64,000 nt of DNA from Clavibacter zhangzhiyongii (GTDB lineage Bacteria > Actinomycetota > Actinomycetes > Actinomycetales > Microbacteriaceae), in NCBI RefSeq assembly GCF_014775655.1, contig NZ_CP061274.1, positions 496,001-560,000 of the forward strand, read 5' to 3'. The position numbers and the translations under genes are program-made. Positions within the stretch are counted from its first letter, which is position 1; each line of letters begins with the position of its first letter. The notes beneath the pieces are model-generated. The model did no database searches and was not told the DNA's origin. It saw nothing but the letters and a program-made list of their open reading frames with translations. This document shows positions 17,034-26,058 of this stretch, in pieces.

Positions 17034-17298
17034 CCGCCCCCGTCCCGTCGGCCCGCGCTCGCGCGCGGAGCTGAAGCTCGACATCCAGCACACGCGCGAG
17101 GAGATCTCCTCGACGCTCGACGCCCTCGAGGCGAAGCTGAACGTGCGCCGCCGCGCGAGGGACGGCATCGCCGACCTCCGCCGCCGCATCCGCCGCACGG
17201 CCGACGAGGACCCGCTGCTCCTCGTCGCCGTCGGCGTGGGCGCGGTCGTCGTGGTCGGCGGCGTGGTCTGGGCCGTGGCCCGCGCCGCGCGTCGCTGA
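17023..17298 (+). CDS. DUF3618 family protein
   Basis: A 91-residue protein. The motif RAELKLDIQHTREEISSTLDALEAKLN is the DUF3618 signature (I-xx-TR-xx-L-xx-TLDAL), and a single C-terminal transmembrane helix (LLLVAVGVGAVVVVGGVVWAVA) follows a basic linker. It is translationally coupled to the holin-like gene. The set of YtxH-like, holin-like and DUF3618 proteins recurs in actinobacteria and probably acts at the membrane, but the role is unknown. Confidence 0.85.
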   Translation: MSTDRPRPVGPRSRAELKLDIQHTREEISSTLDALEAKLNVRRRARDGIADLRRRIRRTADEDPLLLVAVGVGAVVVVGGVVWAVARAARR

Positions 17299-17323
17299 CC
17301 GGCGCGGGACCGGGGCGCAGGCC

Positions 17324-18961
17324 ATGACCGGGGGGACGCCGGCTCGCGCGCGCCGTCGGGGCGATCGGGATCCGAGCGACCTCGGCGCCCACCCGCTGCT
17401 CCTCCCCGGGCTCGTCGGGCTCGTCGGATCCCTGCTGCTGCTGGCGGCCTCGTTCGTCGTGGGCCACGCGCCCGCGGAGTCCGAGCTCTCGCGCCTCCCC
17501 GTCATCGGCGCCCTCCGGGTGTCGCCCGTCGCCACCGGGACCGCGTCCGTCGCGGTCGTCGTGGGCGGGATCATGCTCACGGCCGCCTGGCTCCTCCTCG
17601 GCGCCCTGCTGCCCCGGCTCGGCGCGTCCGGCCTCCGCGCGACCCTCCGGCTCGCGGCCCTGTGGACCGTGCCGCTCCTGCCGAGCGCCCCGCTGTTCAG
17701 CCGGGACGTCTACTCGTACATCGCGCAGGGGCGCGTGCTCGCCGCCGGCCTCTCGCCGTACGAGCAAGGGCCCGCGGTGCTCGCGGACTGGCGGAACACG
17801 GGCGTCGACCCGCTCTGGGCGCACAACCCGGCGCCCTACGGCCCGCTGTACCTCGTCGTCGAGCGCCTGCTCGGCGGCGTCGACACGGCCGTCGGGCTCG
17901 AGGCGGCGGTCATCCTCGCGCGGCTGATCTCCCTCGCCGGCGTCGCGCTCATGGTCGCGTGCGGGCTGCGGATCGCGCGCCGCCGCCGCATCGACCCGGT
18001 CCGCACGGTGTGGTTCCACGCCGCAAGCCCCCTCGTCATCTTCAACTTCGTGGTGGCCGCCCACAACGACGCGCTCATGATGGGCCTCCTGCTGGCCGGC
18101 CTGCTCGCCGCGATCGACTCGCGCCCCGTGCTCGGCGTGCTGCTGGTGACCTGCGCCGTCGCCGTGAAGCCCATCGCGCTCGTGGCCCTGCCCATCGTGG
18201 CGATCGTGCACGCCGAGATGCGGGCCCGCCGCGTCGACGACCGGGCGCCCGCGGGCGTGGCCGTCGACGGATCCGCGGGCGGCGTCCCGGGCCTGCGCCC
18301 GCCCACGCGGGACCCGCGCGTCTGGGCTGCGTGGACCGCCTCCGGAATCGGCGCCATGGGCCTCCTCGCGCTCGGCGGGGAGCTGCTCGGCGTCGGCCTC
18401 GGCTGGATCGGCGCGCTCTCCAGCCCCGTCTCCGTCGTCTCCTGGTTCATGCCGTTCGGCCTCGCCGCCGGCGCGTTCGGGCCGTTCGTCGACCTGCTGG
18501 GCGGGCCGGGCGGCGCGGTGGAGGGCGGGATCAAGACCGCCGGCATCCTCATCGGGTTCGCCGGCGCCGCCTGGTGCATCCTCACCACCCGGACCCTGTC
18601 GGGGGAGGCGCGCCTCGCGCTCGCCTTCGCCTGCATCGTCGCGATGTCGCCCGTCGTCTACCCCTGGTACGGCCTGTGGGTGCTCGTCGTGCTCGCGGTC
18701 GTCGGCATCGCGGACGGCGCGGCCATGTCGCTCGCGGTCTCCGCGACGGTCTTCCTCATCGGCGTCAACCTGCTGGAGCCCATGGCGGTCGTGCACACGG
18801 TCGCGTCCGGCTGGCCGCGCCTGGTCGTGGTGCTGGTGGCCGTCGTCGGGATCCTCGGGGTGCTGGCGCCGGGGCTGCAGGGCCTCGCGGGCACCGATCC
18901 CTTCCGCGCCCTCCGCGCGCCGCGCCACCAGTTCTCCGCCGCGCGGCAGCCCCCGGCCTGA
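17324..18961 (+). CDS. mptB: Polyprenol-phosphomannose-dependent alpha-1,6-mannosyltransferase (MptB-like)
   Basis: A 545-residue GT-C-fold membrane glycosyltransferase with about a dozen hydrophobic segments. The first extracytoplasmic loop carries RDVYSYIAQGRVLAAGLSPY and the HNPAPYGPLYLVVE motif, which match MptA/MptB enzymes that build the alpha-1,6-mannan core of lipomannan using polyprenol-phosphate mannose. In the Microbacteriaceae this fits membrane lipoglycan synthesis. It follows the DUF3618 gene by 25 bp and may be co-transcribed. The exact acceptor cannot be read from sequence. Confidence 0.85.
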   Translation: MTGGTPARARRRGDRDPSDLGAHPLLLPGLVGLVGSLLLLAASFVVGHAPAESELSRLPVIGALRVSPVATGTASVAVVVGGIMLTAAWLLLGALLPRLGASGLRATLRLAALWTVPLLPSAPLFSRDVYSYIAQGRVLAAGLSPYEQGPAVLADWRNTGVDPLWAHNPAPYGPLYLVVERLLGGVDTAVGLEAAVILARLISLAGVALMVACGLRIARRRRIDPVRTVWFHAASPLVIFNFVVAAHNDALMMGLLLAGLLAAIDSRPVLGVLLVTCAVAVKPIALVALPIVAIVHAEMRARRVDDRAPAGVAVDGSAGGVPGLRPPTRDPRVWAAWTASGIGAMGLLALGGELLGVGLGWIGALSSPVSVVSWFMPFGLAAGAFGPFVDLLGGPGGAVEGGIKTAGILIGFAGAAWCILTTRTLSGEARLALAFACIVAMSPVVYPWYGLWVLVVLAVVGIADGAAMSLAVSATVFLIGVNLLEPMAVVHTVASGWPRLVVVLVAVVGILGVLAPGLQGLAGTDPFRALRAPRHQFSAARQPPA

Positions 18962-19071
18962 CCCGGTCGCGGCCGCAGCCCGCCGCCGGGGCCCGGCCCG
19001 CGCACGCGGCACGGGAATGCGCGCGCCCGCCGCCGACGTTCCCCGGGGACACCACCGACGGGAGCGCGACC

Positions 19072-19635
19072 ATGGACACCGACCTCGACTGGCACGACCT
19101 GATCCGCCGCGCGCACAGCGGCTTCGCCGACCGCCTGGGCCACGTCACCGACTGGACGGCCCCGACGCCCGACGTCGAGTGGGACGTCCGCGAGCTGGTG
19201 TCGCACGTCATCGAGGAGCAGCAGTGGGTGCCGCTCCTGCTCGCCGGCCACACCGCGCAGACCGGGCAGGCGCTCATCCGCCCGCTGGAGGACGACCTCG
19301 TCGCCGAGTGGGGCCGCTACTCCCGCGAGGCGCTCGCGGCGTGGCAGGGCGTGGATCCGGAGCGCCCCGTCGTGCTGTCGACCGACCGCGTGCCCGCCCG
19401 CGAGTACCTCCGCGAGCAGCTGTCCGACGTCGTGATCCACGGCTGGGACCTCGCGCGCGCCACCGGTGCCGACGAGCGCATCGACGACGAGCTGGTCCGC
19501 GCCACCTGGACGGTGTTCGCGCCGCAGAAGGACACGCTCGAGGCGAGCGGCCTGTTCGCGTCGCCCGTCCCGGTCGGCGACGACGCCCCGCTGCAGGTGC
19601 GGCTGCTCGCGCTCACGGGCCGCGACGCCCGGTAG
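19072..19635 (+). CDS. Maleylpyruvate isomerase / mycothiol-dependent (DinB-like) family protein
   Basis: A 187-residue four-helix-bundle protein of the TIGR03086/DinB-like group. Candidate metal-ligand histidines are in LVSHVIEEQQWVP near residue 44 and VVIHGWDLARATG near residue 123. These proteins often use mycothiol as cofactor in isomerase or transferase reactions. The substrate is unknown and the haem neighbourhood gives no clue. ATG at 19072 follows GGGAGCG, a modest ribosome site. Confidence 0.78.
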   Translation: MDTDLDWHDLIRRAHSGFADRLGHVTDWTAPTPDVEWDVRELVSHVIEEQQWVPLLLAGHTAQTGQALIRPLEDDLVAEWGRYSREALAAWQGVDPERPVVLSTDRVPAREYLREQLSDVVIHGWDLARATGADERIDDELVRATWTVFAPQKDTLEASGLFASPVPVGDDAPLQVRLLALTGRDAR

Positions 19636-19691
19636 GCCGGGAATGATCTGACGGGCGCCCGCCCGATGCGGGACGGGGTGTCCGTGCGACG

Positions 19692-19697
19692 TACGAT
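19692..19697 (+). promoter_or_regulatory. -10 element TACGAT before hemQ
   Basis: TACGAT ends 7 nt before the ATG at 19705. The intervening GGAGATC could also serve as a weak ribosome site if transcription starts earlier. The position supports 19705 over the upstream in-frame ATGs at 19666 and 19696. Confidence 0.55.
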
Positions 19698-19704
19698 GGA
19701 GATC

Positions 19705-20475
19705 ATGAGCATCCCGGCTGCCGAGTCGGCGGCATCTCAGGTCCCCCCGATCGAGTCCTCCGGAGAGGTCCGTCCCGGTGACGGGTCGACCCCCGAGGCG
19801 TCCCCGAGCGGATACGCCCTCTGGGCGGTCCTCCGCCGCGATCCGCAGCGCCCCGACGACCTCGACGGCCGCGAGGTCCCCGGCGCGGTCGACGAGCTCG
19901 ACGGCATCGTCTCCATCGTCGAGGCCGAGGGCGTCACCGTCCGCGGCTTCTACGACGTCTCCGGCATGCGCGCCGACGCCGACCTCATGGTCTGGATCCA
20001 CGGCCCGCAGATGGAGACCCTCCAGTGGGCGTTCCGCGAGATCCGCCGCGCGCGCCTCATCCGCGCGCTCATCCCGTCGTGGAGCGCCGCGGGCGTCCAC
20101 CGCGACGCCGAGTTCAACCGCAGCCACGTGCCCGGCTTCCTCCGGGGCGAGGAGCCGCGCGAGTGGCTCTGCGTCTACCCCTTCGTCCGCTCCTACGAGT
20201 GGTACCTGCTGCCGCCCGAGGAGCGCGGGCGCATGCTCGCCCAGCACGGCCGCCAGGGCGCGGCCTTCCGCAGCGTCATCGCCAACACGGTCTCGTCGTT
20301 CGGCCTCGGCGACTACGAGTGGATCCTTCCGCTCGAGTCGGACGAGCTCGTCGACCTGGTCGACATGATGCGCGACCTGCGCAACACCGACGCGCGCCGG
20401 CACGTGCGCGAGGAGGTCCCGTTCTACACGGGCCGCCGCATCACCACCGCCGAGCTCGTGGAGGTCCTCCAGTAA
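19705..20475 (+). CDS. hemQ: Coproheme decarboxylase / haem synthase HemQ (chlorite dismutase-like fold)
   Basis: A 256-residue member of the chlorite dismutase superfamily that performs the final step of the coproporphyrin-dependent pathway, oxidative decarboxylation of coprohaem to haem b. YALWAVLRRD opens the ferredoxin-like fold, and the proximal haem ligand His is in RGRMLAQHGRQGAAF. The Gln-less, His-ligated family form and the adjacency to ferrochelatase identify it. Start 19705 (MSIPAAES) is chosen from the -10 position. Its stop codon overlaps the hemH start by 1 nt (TAATG). It heads the operon hemQ-H-C-D-B. Confidence 0.95.
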   Translation: MSIPAAESAASQVPPIESSGEVRPGDGSTPEASPSGYALWAVLRRDPQRPDDLDGREVPGAVDELDGIVSIVEAEGVTVRGFYDVSGMRADADLMVWIHGPQMETLQWAFREIRRARLIRALIPSWSAAGVHRDAEFNRSHVPGFLRGEEPREWLCVYPFVRSYEWYLLPPEERGRMLAQHGRQGAAFRSVIANTVSSFGLGDYEWILPLESDELVDLVDMMRDLRNTDARRHVREEVPFYTGRRITTAELVEVLQ

Positions 20476-21725
20476 TGGCCGCAGTGAACCTGGGTCGCAA
20501 GCCCGCCCCCGCCACCGACGCGCCCCGCGCGCCCGGCGCCCTCGTCTCCGCCGCGAGCGAGGCCGCCAAGATGGGCCCCCCGCACGTCGAGGAGCCCGTC
20601 GCGTACGACGCGATCCTGCTGGCGTCCTTCGGTGGCCCCGAGGGCCAGGACGACGTCATCCCGTTCCTCCGCAACGTCACCGCCGGCCGCGGGATCCCCG
20701 AGGAGCGCCTCGAGGAGGTCGCCCACCACTACCGCGCGTTCGGCGGCATCAGCCCCATCAACGAGCAGAACCGCGAGCTGAAGGCCGCCCTCGAGGTGCG
20801 CCTCGCCGAGCGCGGCATCGACCTGCCCGTGCTGTGGGGCAACCGCAACTGGGGCCCGTACCTCAACGACGCGCTCCGCGAGGCCGAGGAGAAGGGCTAC
20901 CGCCAGCTCATCGCGGTCGCCACGAGCGCGTACAGCTCATACTCCTCCTGCCGCCAGTACCGCGAGGACTTCGCGGACGCGCTCGAGGACACGAGCCTGC
21001 AGGGCGTCGTGCGCATCGACAAGGTGCGCCAGTTCTTCGACCACCCGGGCTTCGTCACGCCGTTCATCGAGGGCACGCGCGACGGGATCCGCGACGTCAT
21101 CGCGCACTTCGAGGCCGAGGGCGCGCCCGTCGACCTCGCGACCGACGTCGAGATCCTGTTCTCCACGCACTCCATCCCATCCTCCGACGCGTCCAAGTCC
21201 GGCCCCGCCGAGCGCGGCTTCGACGAGGACGGCGCGTACGCCGCGCAGCACCTCGCCGTCGCCGAGGTCGTCATGCACGAGGTCCGCAAGGAGCTCGGCA
21301 TCGACCAGGACGTGCCGTGGCAGCTCGTCTACCAGTCGCGCTCCGGCCCGCCCTCCATGCCGTGGCTCGAGCCCGACGTGAACGACGCCATCGGCGAGCT
21401 GCCCGCGCAGGGCCGCCGCGCCGTCGTGATCGTGCCCCTCGGGTTCGTCAGCGACCACATGGAGGTCAAGTGGGACCTCGACAACGAGGCCACCGAGTCG
21501 GCGGCTGAGAACGGCCTCTACTCGGTGCGCGTCCCCACGCCCGGCGTGCACTCCGCGTACGTCGACGGCCTCATCGACCTCGTGCTCGAGCGCCGCGACG
21601 GCGTGAAGGCCGCCGACCGCCCGCACATGACCGACCTCGGGCCCTGGTACGACGTCTGCCGTCCCGGCTGCTGCGAGAACGTGCGGCTGGGCTTCAAGCC
21701 CGCCGTCTCCGGGCTGGCGCCGTGA
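20475..21725 (+). CDS. hemH: Coproporphyrin ferrochelatase (CpfC/HemH)
   Basis: A 416-residue enzyme that inserts iron into coproporphyrin III. An N-terminal extension of about 40 residues precedes the core, which starts YDAILLASFGGPEG. The metal-site motif is ILFSTHSIPSSD. Cysteines in YSSCRQY and in the C-terminal VCRPGCCENVRLGF fit the [2Fe-2S] cluster found in actinobacterial ferrochelatases. It overlaps hemQ by 1 nt and hemC by 4 nt, so stoichiometric expression with both is likely. Confidence 0.95.
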   Translation: MAAVNLGRKPAPATDAPRAPGALVSAASEAAKMGPPHVEEPVAYDAILLASFGGPEGQDDVIPFLRNVTAGRGIPEERLEEVAHHYRAFGGISPINEQNRELKAALEVRLAERGIDLPVLWGNRNWGPYLNDALREAEEKGYRQLIAVATSAYSSYSSCRQYREDFADALEDTSLQGVVRIDKVRQFFDHPGFVTPFIEGTRDGIRDVIAHFEAEGAPVDLATDVEILFSTHSIPSSDASKSGPAERGFDEDGAYAAQHLAVAEVVMHEVRKELGIDQDVPWQLVYQSRSGPPSMPWLEPDVNDAIGELPAQGRRAVVIVPLGFVSDHMEVKWDLDNEATESAAENGLYSVRVPTPGVHSAYVDGLIDLVLERRDGVKAADRPHMTDLGPWYDVCRPGCCENVRLGFKPAVSGLAP

Positions 21726-22708
21726 CCGACGGTCCCACGACGTCGGAGGACCGCGGCACGCTCCGCATCGGGACCCGGGGGAGCGCGCTCGCCCTGGCCC
21801 AGACGCGGGCGATCGCCGAGGAGATCTCCGACGCGTCGGGACTCGAGGTCGAGCTCGTACCCGTGACCACGCACGGCGACACGTCGCGCGAGTCCCTGGC
21901 GACCCTCGGCGGCACCGGCGTCTTCGCCAGCGCCCTCCGGGAGTCGCTGCTGCGCGGCGAGTGCGACCTCGTGGTCCACTCGCTGAAGGACCTGCCGACC
22001 GCTCCGTACGCCGGCCTCACGGTCGCGTCGGTGCCCGCCCGCGAGGATCCGCGCGACGTCGTGTGCGCCCGTGACGGCCTGACGCTCCGGACCCTGCCGC
22101 GCGGCGCCCGCGTCGGCACCGGGTCCCCGCGCCGCCGGGCCCAGGTGCTCGCCGAGCGCCCGGACCTCGACGTCGTCGACATCCGCGGCAACATCGACAC
22201 CCGGCTCTCCCGCGTGGTCGCCGGCGACCTCGACGCCGTGATCCTCGCCGCCGCCGGCCTCGAGCGCATCGGCCGCATCGACGCCGCGACCGAGCACCTC
22301 GAGCTCGACCGCTGGCCCACGGCTCCCGGGCAGGGCGCGCTCGCGCTCGAGATCCGCACGGAGGACGCGGAGACGCACTCCGTGGTGGGCCGCGCGGTCG
22401 AGGCCGTCGACGATCCCTTCGCGCACGCCGCCGTCCTCGCCGAGCGCGGCGTCCTCGCCGCCCTCGAGGCCGGTTGCGCGGCCCCCATCGGCGCGTACGC
22501 CACCGTCACGAGCGCCCGCCTCGCCCTGACCGCCGTGGTCTACCGGCCCGACGGCACGCAGCGCATGACCGCGAGCCACGAGCTCGACACCTCGGGTCTC
22601 GACGTCGCCCAGGTGGGCGCGCGGGCCGCCACGCTCTCGGGACCGGTGTCCCAGGAGCTCCTCGACGCCGGAGCGGCCGGCCTCGCGCCGCTGGGAGGGA
22701 CCCGATGA
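21722..22708 (+). CDS. hemC: Hydroxymethylbilane synthase (porphobilinogen deaminase)
   Basis: A 328-residue enzyme that polymerises four porphobilinogens to hydroxymethylbilane. The N-terminus [15 protein letters not shown], the phosphate-binding [10 protein letters not shown] and [15 protein letters not shown] segments and the dipyrromethane-binding Cys in [14 protein letters not shown] are all present. GTG at 21722 overlaps the hemH stop (GTGA). Its 3' end overlaps hemD by 4 nt (ATGA). Confidence 0.96.
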   Translation: MTDGPTTSEDRGTLRIGTRGSALALAQTRAIAEEISDASGLEVELVPVTTHGDTSRESLATLGGTGVFASALRESLLRGECDLVVHSLKDLPTAPYAGLTVASVPAREDPRDVVCARDGLTLRTLPRGARVGTGSPRRRAQVLAERPDLDVVDIRGNIDTRLSRVVAGDLDAVILAAAGLERIGRIDAATEHLELDRWPTAPGQGALALEIRTEDAETHSVVGRAVEAVDDPFAHAAVLAERGVLAALEAGCAAPIGAYATVTSARLALTAVVYRPDGTQRMTASHELDTSGLDVAQVGARAATLSGPVSQELLDAGAAGLAPLGGTR

Positions 22709-23544
22709 CCTCGACGGACCAGAAGCCCCTGAAGGGCTGGCGCGTGCTCGTGCCGCGCGGCGGGCCGTGGGGCGACGGCGTCGCCTACGACCTCCGCGCG
22801 CAGGGCGCCACGCCCGTGGTCGCGCCCATGATCAACTTCGCCGCCACGCAGGACGCGCAGGCGCTCGAGTCGGCCCTCGCCGACCTCGCCGCGGGATCCT
22901 TCGACTGGCTCACCGTCACGAGCGCGACCACGGTCGACGTCCTCTCGTCGCACCGCGCGGTCGTGCCCGAGGGCACGCGCATCGCGGCGGTCGGCGAGAC
23001 CACGGCGGCGGCCCTCGTGGCCGCCGGGTACACGGTCGACTTCGTGCCCTCCATCGACTCCTCGGCCACCGCCCTCCTCGAGGAGTGGACCGAGATGGCC
23101 GCGGGATCGCCGCGCCGTCGCGTGCTCACGCTGCGGTCGGAGATCGCGAAGCCCACGCTCACGGACGGCCTCATCGCGCGCGGCCACGACGTCCGCTCGG
23201 TCGTCGCGTACCGCACGGTGGGCGTGCCCGTGAGCGACCGGATCCGCGAGGACGTCGCCTCGGGCCGCGTCCGCGCGATCCTCGTCACGTCCGGCAGCGT
23301 CGCGGAGCAGGTGCACGAGCAGCTCGGCGACGTGCCCGAGGGCGTGCTCATCGCGTGCATCGGCCCGCGCACCGCGAAGGACGCGCGCCGCTCCGGCGTC
23401 CGCGTCGACGTGGTCGCGTCGGAGCGCTCGGCCGCGTCCCTCATCCAGTCCCTCGTCGACATCAGCCGCCACGAGGAGCCGCGCCCCGACACGGCGGGCC
23501 TCGCGGGACTCGCCGACCTCCTCGATCGGAACACCACGGAATGA
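22705..23544 (+). CDS. hemD: Uroporphyrinogen-III synthase
   Basis: A 279-residue two-domain protein that cyclises hydroxymethylbilane with inversion of ring D. The family is poorly conserved, but [44 protein letters not shown] and [16 protein letters not shown] follow the usual order, and the position between hemC and hemB is diagnostic. It is a stand-alone HemD, not fused to a methyltransferase. Overlaps of 4 nt at both ends indicate coupling. Confidence 0.92.
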   Translation: MTSTDQKPLKGWRVLVPRGGPWGDGVAYDLRAQGATPVVAPMINFAATQDAQALESALADLAAGSFDWLTVTSATTVDVLSSHRAVVPEGTRIAAVGETTAAALVAAGYTVDFVPSIDSSATALLEEWTEMAAGSPRRRVLTLRSEIAKPTLTDGLIARGHDVRSVVAYRTVGVPVSDRIREDVASGRVRAILVTSGSVAEQVHEQLGDVPEGVLIACIGPRTAKDARRSGVRVDVVASERSAASLIQSLVDISRHEEPRPDTAGLAGLADLLDRNTTE

Positions 23545-24521
23545 CCGCCCCCTACTACCGTCCCCGCCGCCTCCGCACCTCGCCGGCCATGCGCCGGCTC
23601 ACCGCCGAGACGCGCCTGCACGCGGCCGACCTCGTGCTGCCGATGTTCGTGCGCGAGGGCCTGACGGAGGCGTCGCCCATCACGTCGATGCCGGGCGTCG
23701 CGCAGCACTCGCTCGACAGCCTGCGGCGCGCGCTCGTGGAGGCGGCCGAGGCCGGCATCGGCGGCGTGATGCTCTTCGGCGTGCCGTCCGTGCGCGATGC
23801 CGTGGGCTCCGGCGCCAGCGACCCCGACGGCATCCTCAACGTCGCGACCCGCGTCGCGGTCGAGGAGGTCGGCGACGCGCTCGTCGTGCAGACCGACCTG
23901 TGCCTCGACGAGTTCACCGACCACGGCCACTGCGGCGTGCTCGACGCCGACGGCGTGGTCGACAACGACCGCACGCTCGACCGCTACCGCGCCATGGGCC
24001 TCGCCCAGGCGGAGGCGGGATCCCACCTGCTCGGCCTCAGCGGCATGATGGACGGCCAGGTCGCCGCCGTGCGCGAGGCCCTCGACGACGCCGGGCACCA
24101 CGACGTCGCGATCCTCGCCTACGCGGCCAAGTACGCGAGCGCCTTCTACGGCCCCTTCCGCGAGGCCGTCGACTCGCAGCTCGTGGGCGACCGTCGCACC
24201 TACCAGATGGACAACGGCAACCGTCGCGAGGCCCTCCGCGAGGTGGAGCTCGACATCGAGGAGGGCGCCGACGTCGTCATGGTGAAGCCCGCCATGAGCT
24301 ACCTCGACATCCTCGCCGACGTCGCCGCCACGAGCAGCGTGCCGGTCTGGGCGTACCAGATCTCGGGCGAGTACGCGATGATCGAGGCCGCCGCGCAGAA
24401 CGGCTGGATCGACCGCGAGCGCGCCATCGAGGAGAGCGTCCTCGGCATCAAGCGGGCCGGCGCCGACGCGATCCTCACCTACTGGGCCGTCGAGCTGGCC
24501 GAGCGCCTCGCCCGGCGCTGA
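23541..24521 (+). CDS. hemB: Delta-aminolevulinic acid dehydratase (porphobilinogen synthase)
   Basis: A 326-residue TIM-barrel enzyme that condenses two 5-aminolevulinates to porphobilinogen. The Schiff-base lysines lie in [16 protein letters not shown] and in [12 protein letters not shown]. The metal-site segment reads [13 protein letters not shown]. Zinc enzymes have three Cys here, while magnesium or potassium enzymes have Asp/Ala; this version has Cys, Asp, Cys, so the metal class is ambiguous. It overlaps hemD by 4 nt; hemL follows after 92 bp. Confidence 0.95.
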   Translation: MTAPYYRPRRLRTSPAMRRLTAETRLHAADLVLPMFVREGLTEASPITSMPGVAQHSLDSLRRALVEAAEAGIGGVMLFGVPSVRDAVGSGASDPDGILNVATRVAVEEVGDALVVQTDLCLDEFTDHGHCGVLDADGVVDNDRTLDRYRAMGLAQAEAGSHLLGLSGMMDGQVAAVREALDDAGHHDVAILAYAAKYASAFYGPFREAVDSQLVGDRRTYQMDNGNRREALREVELDIEEGADVVMVKPAMSYLDILADVAATSSVPVWAYQISGEYAMIEAAAQNGWIDRERAIEESVLGIKRAGADAILTYWAVELAERLARR

Positions 24522-24613
24522 GCCGGCCCTCCGCACACCTGCACCGGCCAGGATCCGCCACGGATCCGCCGCCCGAACCGAGCGCGACACCGCCGCGCAC
24601 CGAAGGACACACC

Positions 24614-25981
24614 GTGACCCACTCCCAGGACCTCTTCGACCGCGCCCGCGACGTCATCCCCGGCGGCGTCAACTCGCCCGTCCGGGCCTTCGGCTCCGTC
24701 GGCGGCACGCCCCGCATGATGGTCAAGGCCGCCGGCCCCTACGTGACCGACGCGGACGGCGTCGAGTACGTCGACCTCGTCAACTCGTGGGGTCCCGCGA
24801 TCCTCGGCCACGCCCGCCCGGAGGTCGTGAAGGCGGTGCAGGACGCCGCCGCCCTCGGCCTCGGCTTCGGCGCGACCACCCCCGCGGAGACGGAGCTCGC
24901 CGAGCTGGTCACCGAGCGCGTGCGCGTCGCGGGCGTCGACGGATCCCCCGACCGCCGCCCCGTCGAGAAGCTGCGCCTCGTCTCCACGGGCACCGAGGCC
25001 ACCATGACCGCGATCCGCCTCGCCCGCGGCTTCACCGGCCGCGACCTCCTCGTGAAGTTCGCCGGCCACTACCACGGCCACTCCGACAGCCTCCTCGCCG
25101 AGGCCGGCTCCGGCGTCGCCACGCTCGCGCTGCCCGGCTCCGCGGGCATCCCCGAGGCCATCGCCGCGCAGACGATCGTCGTGCCCTACAACGACCTCGG
25201 CGCCGTGCGCGCCGTGTTCGCCGAGCACGGCCCGCGCATCGCCGCCGTGATCACCGAGGCCGCCGCCGCGAACATGGGCGTCGTGCCGCCGCTGCCCGGC
25301 TTCACCGCCGAGCTCGCGCGCATCGCCCACGACAACGGATCCCTCCTCATCTCCGACGAGGTGCTCACGGGCTTCCGCGTGCACCCGGCCGGCTACTGGG
25401 GCCTCGACAACGCCGGCCTCGCGGCCGACCACCCCGACGCCTGGACGCCCGACCTCGTCACGTACGGCAAGGTCATCGGCGGCGGCCTCCCCGTCGCCGC
25501 GCTCGGCGGCCGGGCCGACGTGATGGACCACCTCGCGCCCCTCGGCCCCGTGTACCAGGCGGGCACGCTCTCCGGGAACCCGGTCGCGGTCGCCGCGGGC
25601 CTCACCACCCTCCGCCTCGCCGACGCCGACGTGTACCGCGCGCTCGACATCGCCGCCGACATCCTCATCTACGCCGTCGAGCTGGCCTTCGACCGGGCCG
25701 GCCTCGCCTACTCCGTGCAGCGCGCGGGCAGCCTCTTCAGCTTCACGTTCGGCACGCCACCCGAGCACGGGATCACCGACTACGCCACGGTGCAGGCGCA
25801 GGAGACGTGGCGCTACCCCGCGTTCTTCCACTCCATGCTCGACGCGGGCGTGAGCCTCCCGCCGTCGGTCTTCGAGGCGTGGTTCGTCTCGGCCGCCATG
25901 GACGAGGCCTCGCTCGACCGCGTGATCCGCGCCCTCCCGGCCGCCGCCCGCGCGGCCGCCGCCGCGACCCCGCCCGCGTAG
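24614..25981 (+). CDS. hemL: Glutamate-1-semialdehyde 2,1-aminomutase
   Basis: A 455-residue PLP enzyme of the class III aminotransferase fold that makes 5-aminolevulinate, the substrate of Hem[15 protein letters not shown] at the N-terminus, [32 protein letters not shown] and the PLP Lys in [17 protein letters not shown] are diagnostic. GTG at 24614 has GAAGGACA about 7 nt upstream. A strong hairpin after the gene ends the haem operon. Confidence 0.95.
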   Translation: MTHSQDLFDRARDVIPGGVNSPVRAFGSVGGTPRMMVKAAGPYVTDADGVEYVDLVNSWGPAILGHARPEVVKAVQDAAALGLGFGATTPAETELAELVTERVRVAGVDGSPDRRPVEKLRLVSTGTEATMTAIRLARGFTGRDLLVKFAGHYHGHSDSLLAEAGSGVATLALPGSAGIPEAIAAQTIVVPYNDLGAVRAVFAEHGPRIAAVITEAAAANMGVVPPLPGFTAELARIAHDNGSLLISDEVLTGFRVHPAGYWGLDNAGLAADHPDAWTPDLVTYGKVIGGGLPVAALGGRADVMDHLAPLGPVYQAGTLSGNPVAVAAGLTTLRLADADVYRALDIAADILIYAVELAFDRAGLAYSVQRAGSLFSFTFGTPPEHGITDYATVQAQETWRYPAFFHSMLDAGVSLPPSVFEAWFVSAAMDEASLDRVIRALPAAARAAAAATPPA

Positions 25982-25993
25982 CCCACCCCGCGC

Positions 25994-26033
25994 ACGACGG
26001 GAGGCCCGGCCGCTCGGCCGGGCCTCCCGTCGT
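25994..26033. terminator. 18-bp perfect hairpin ending the haem operon
   Basis: Two perfectly complementary 18-nt arms (25994-26011 and 26016-26033) flank a GCTC loop. The hairpin begins 13 nt after the hemL stop and lies 26 bp from the stop of the convergent nuclease gene, so it probably terminates both. No T-tract is present on either strand. Confidence 0.9.
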
Positions 26034-26058
26034 GCCGGCGCCCGGGCGCCGACGCGCC

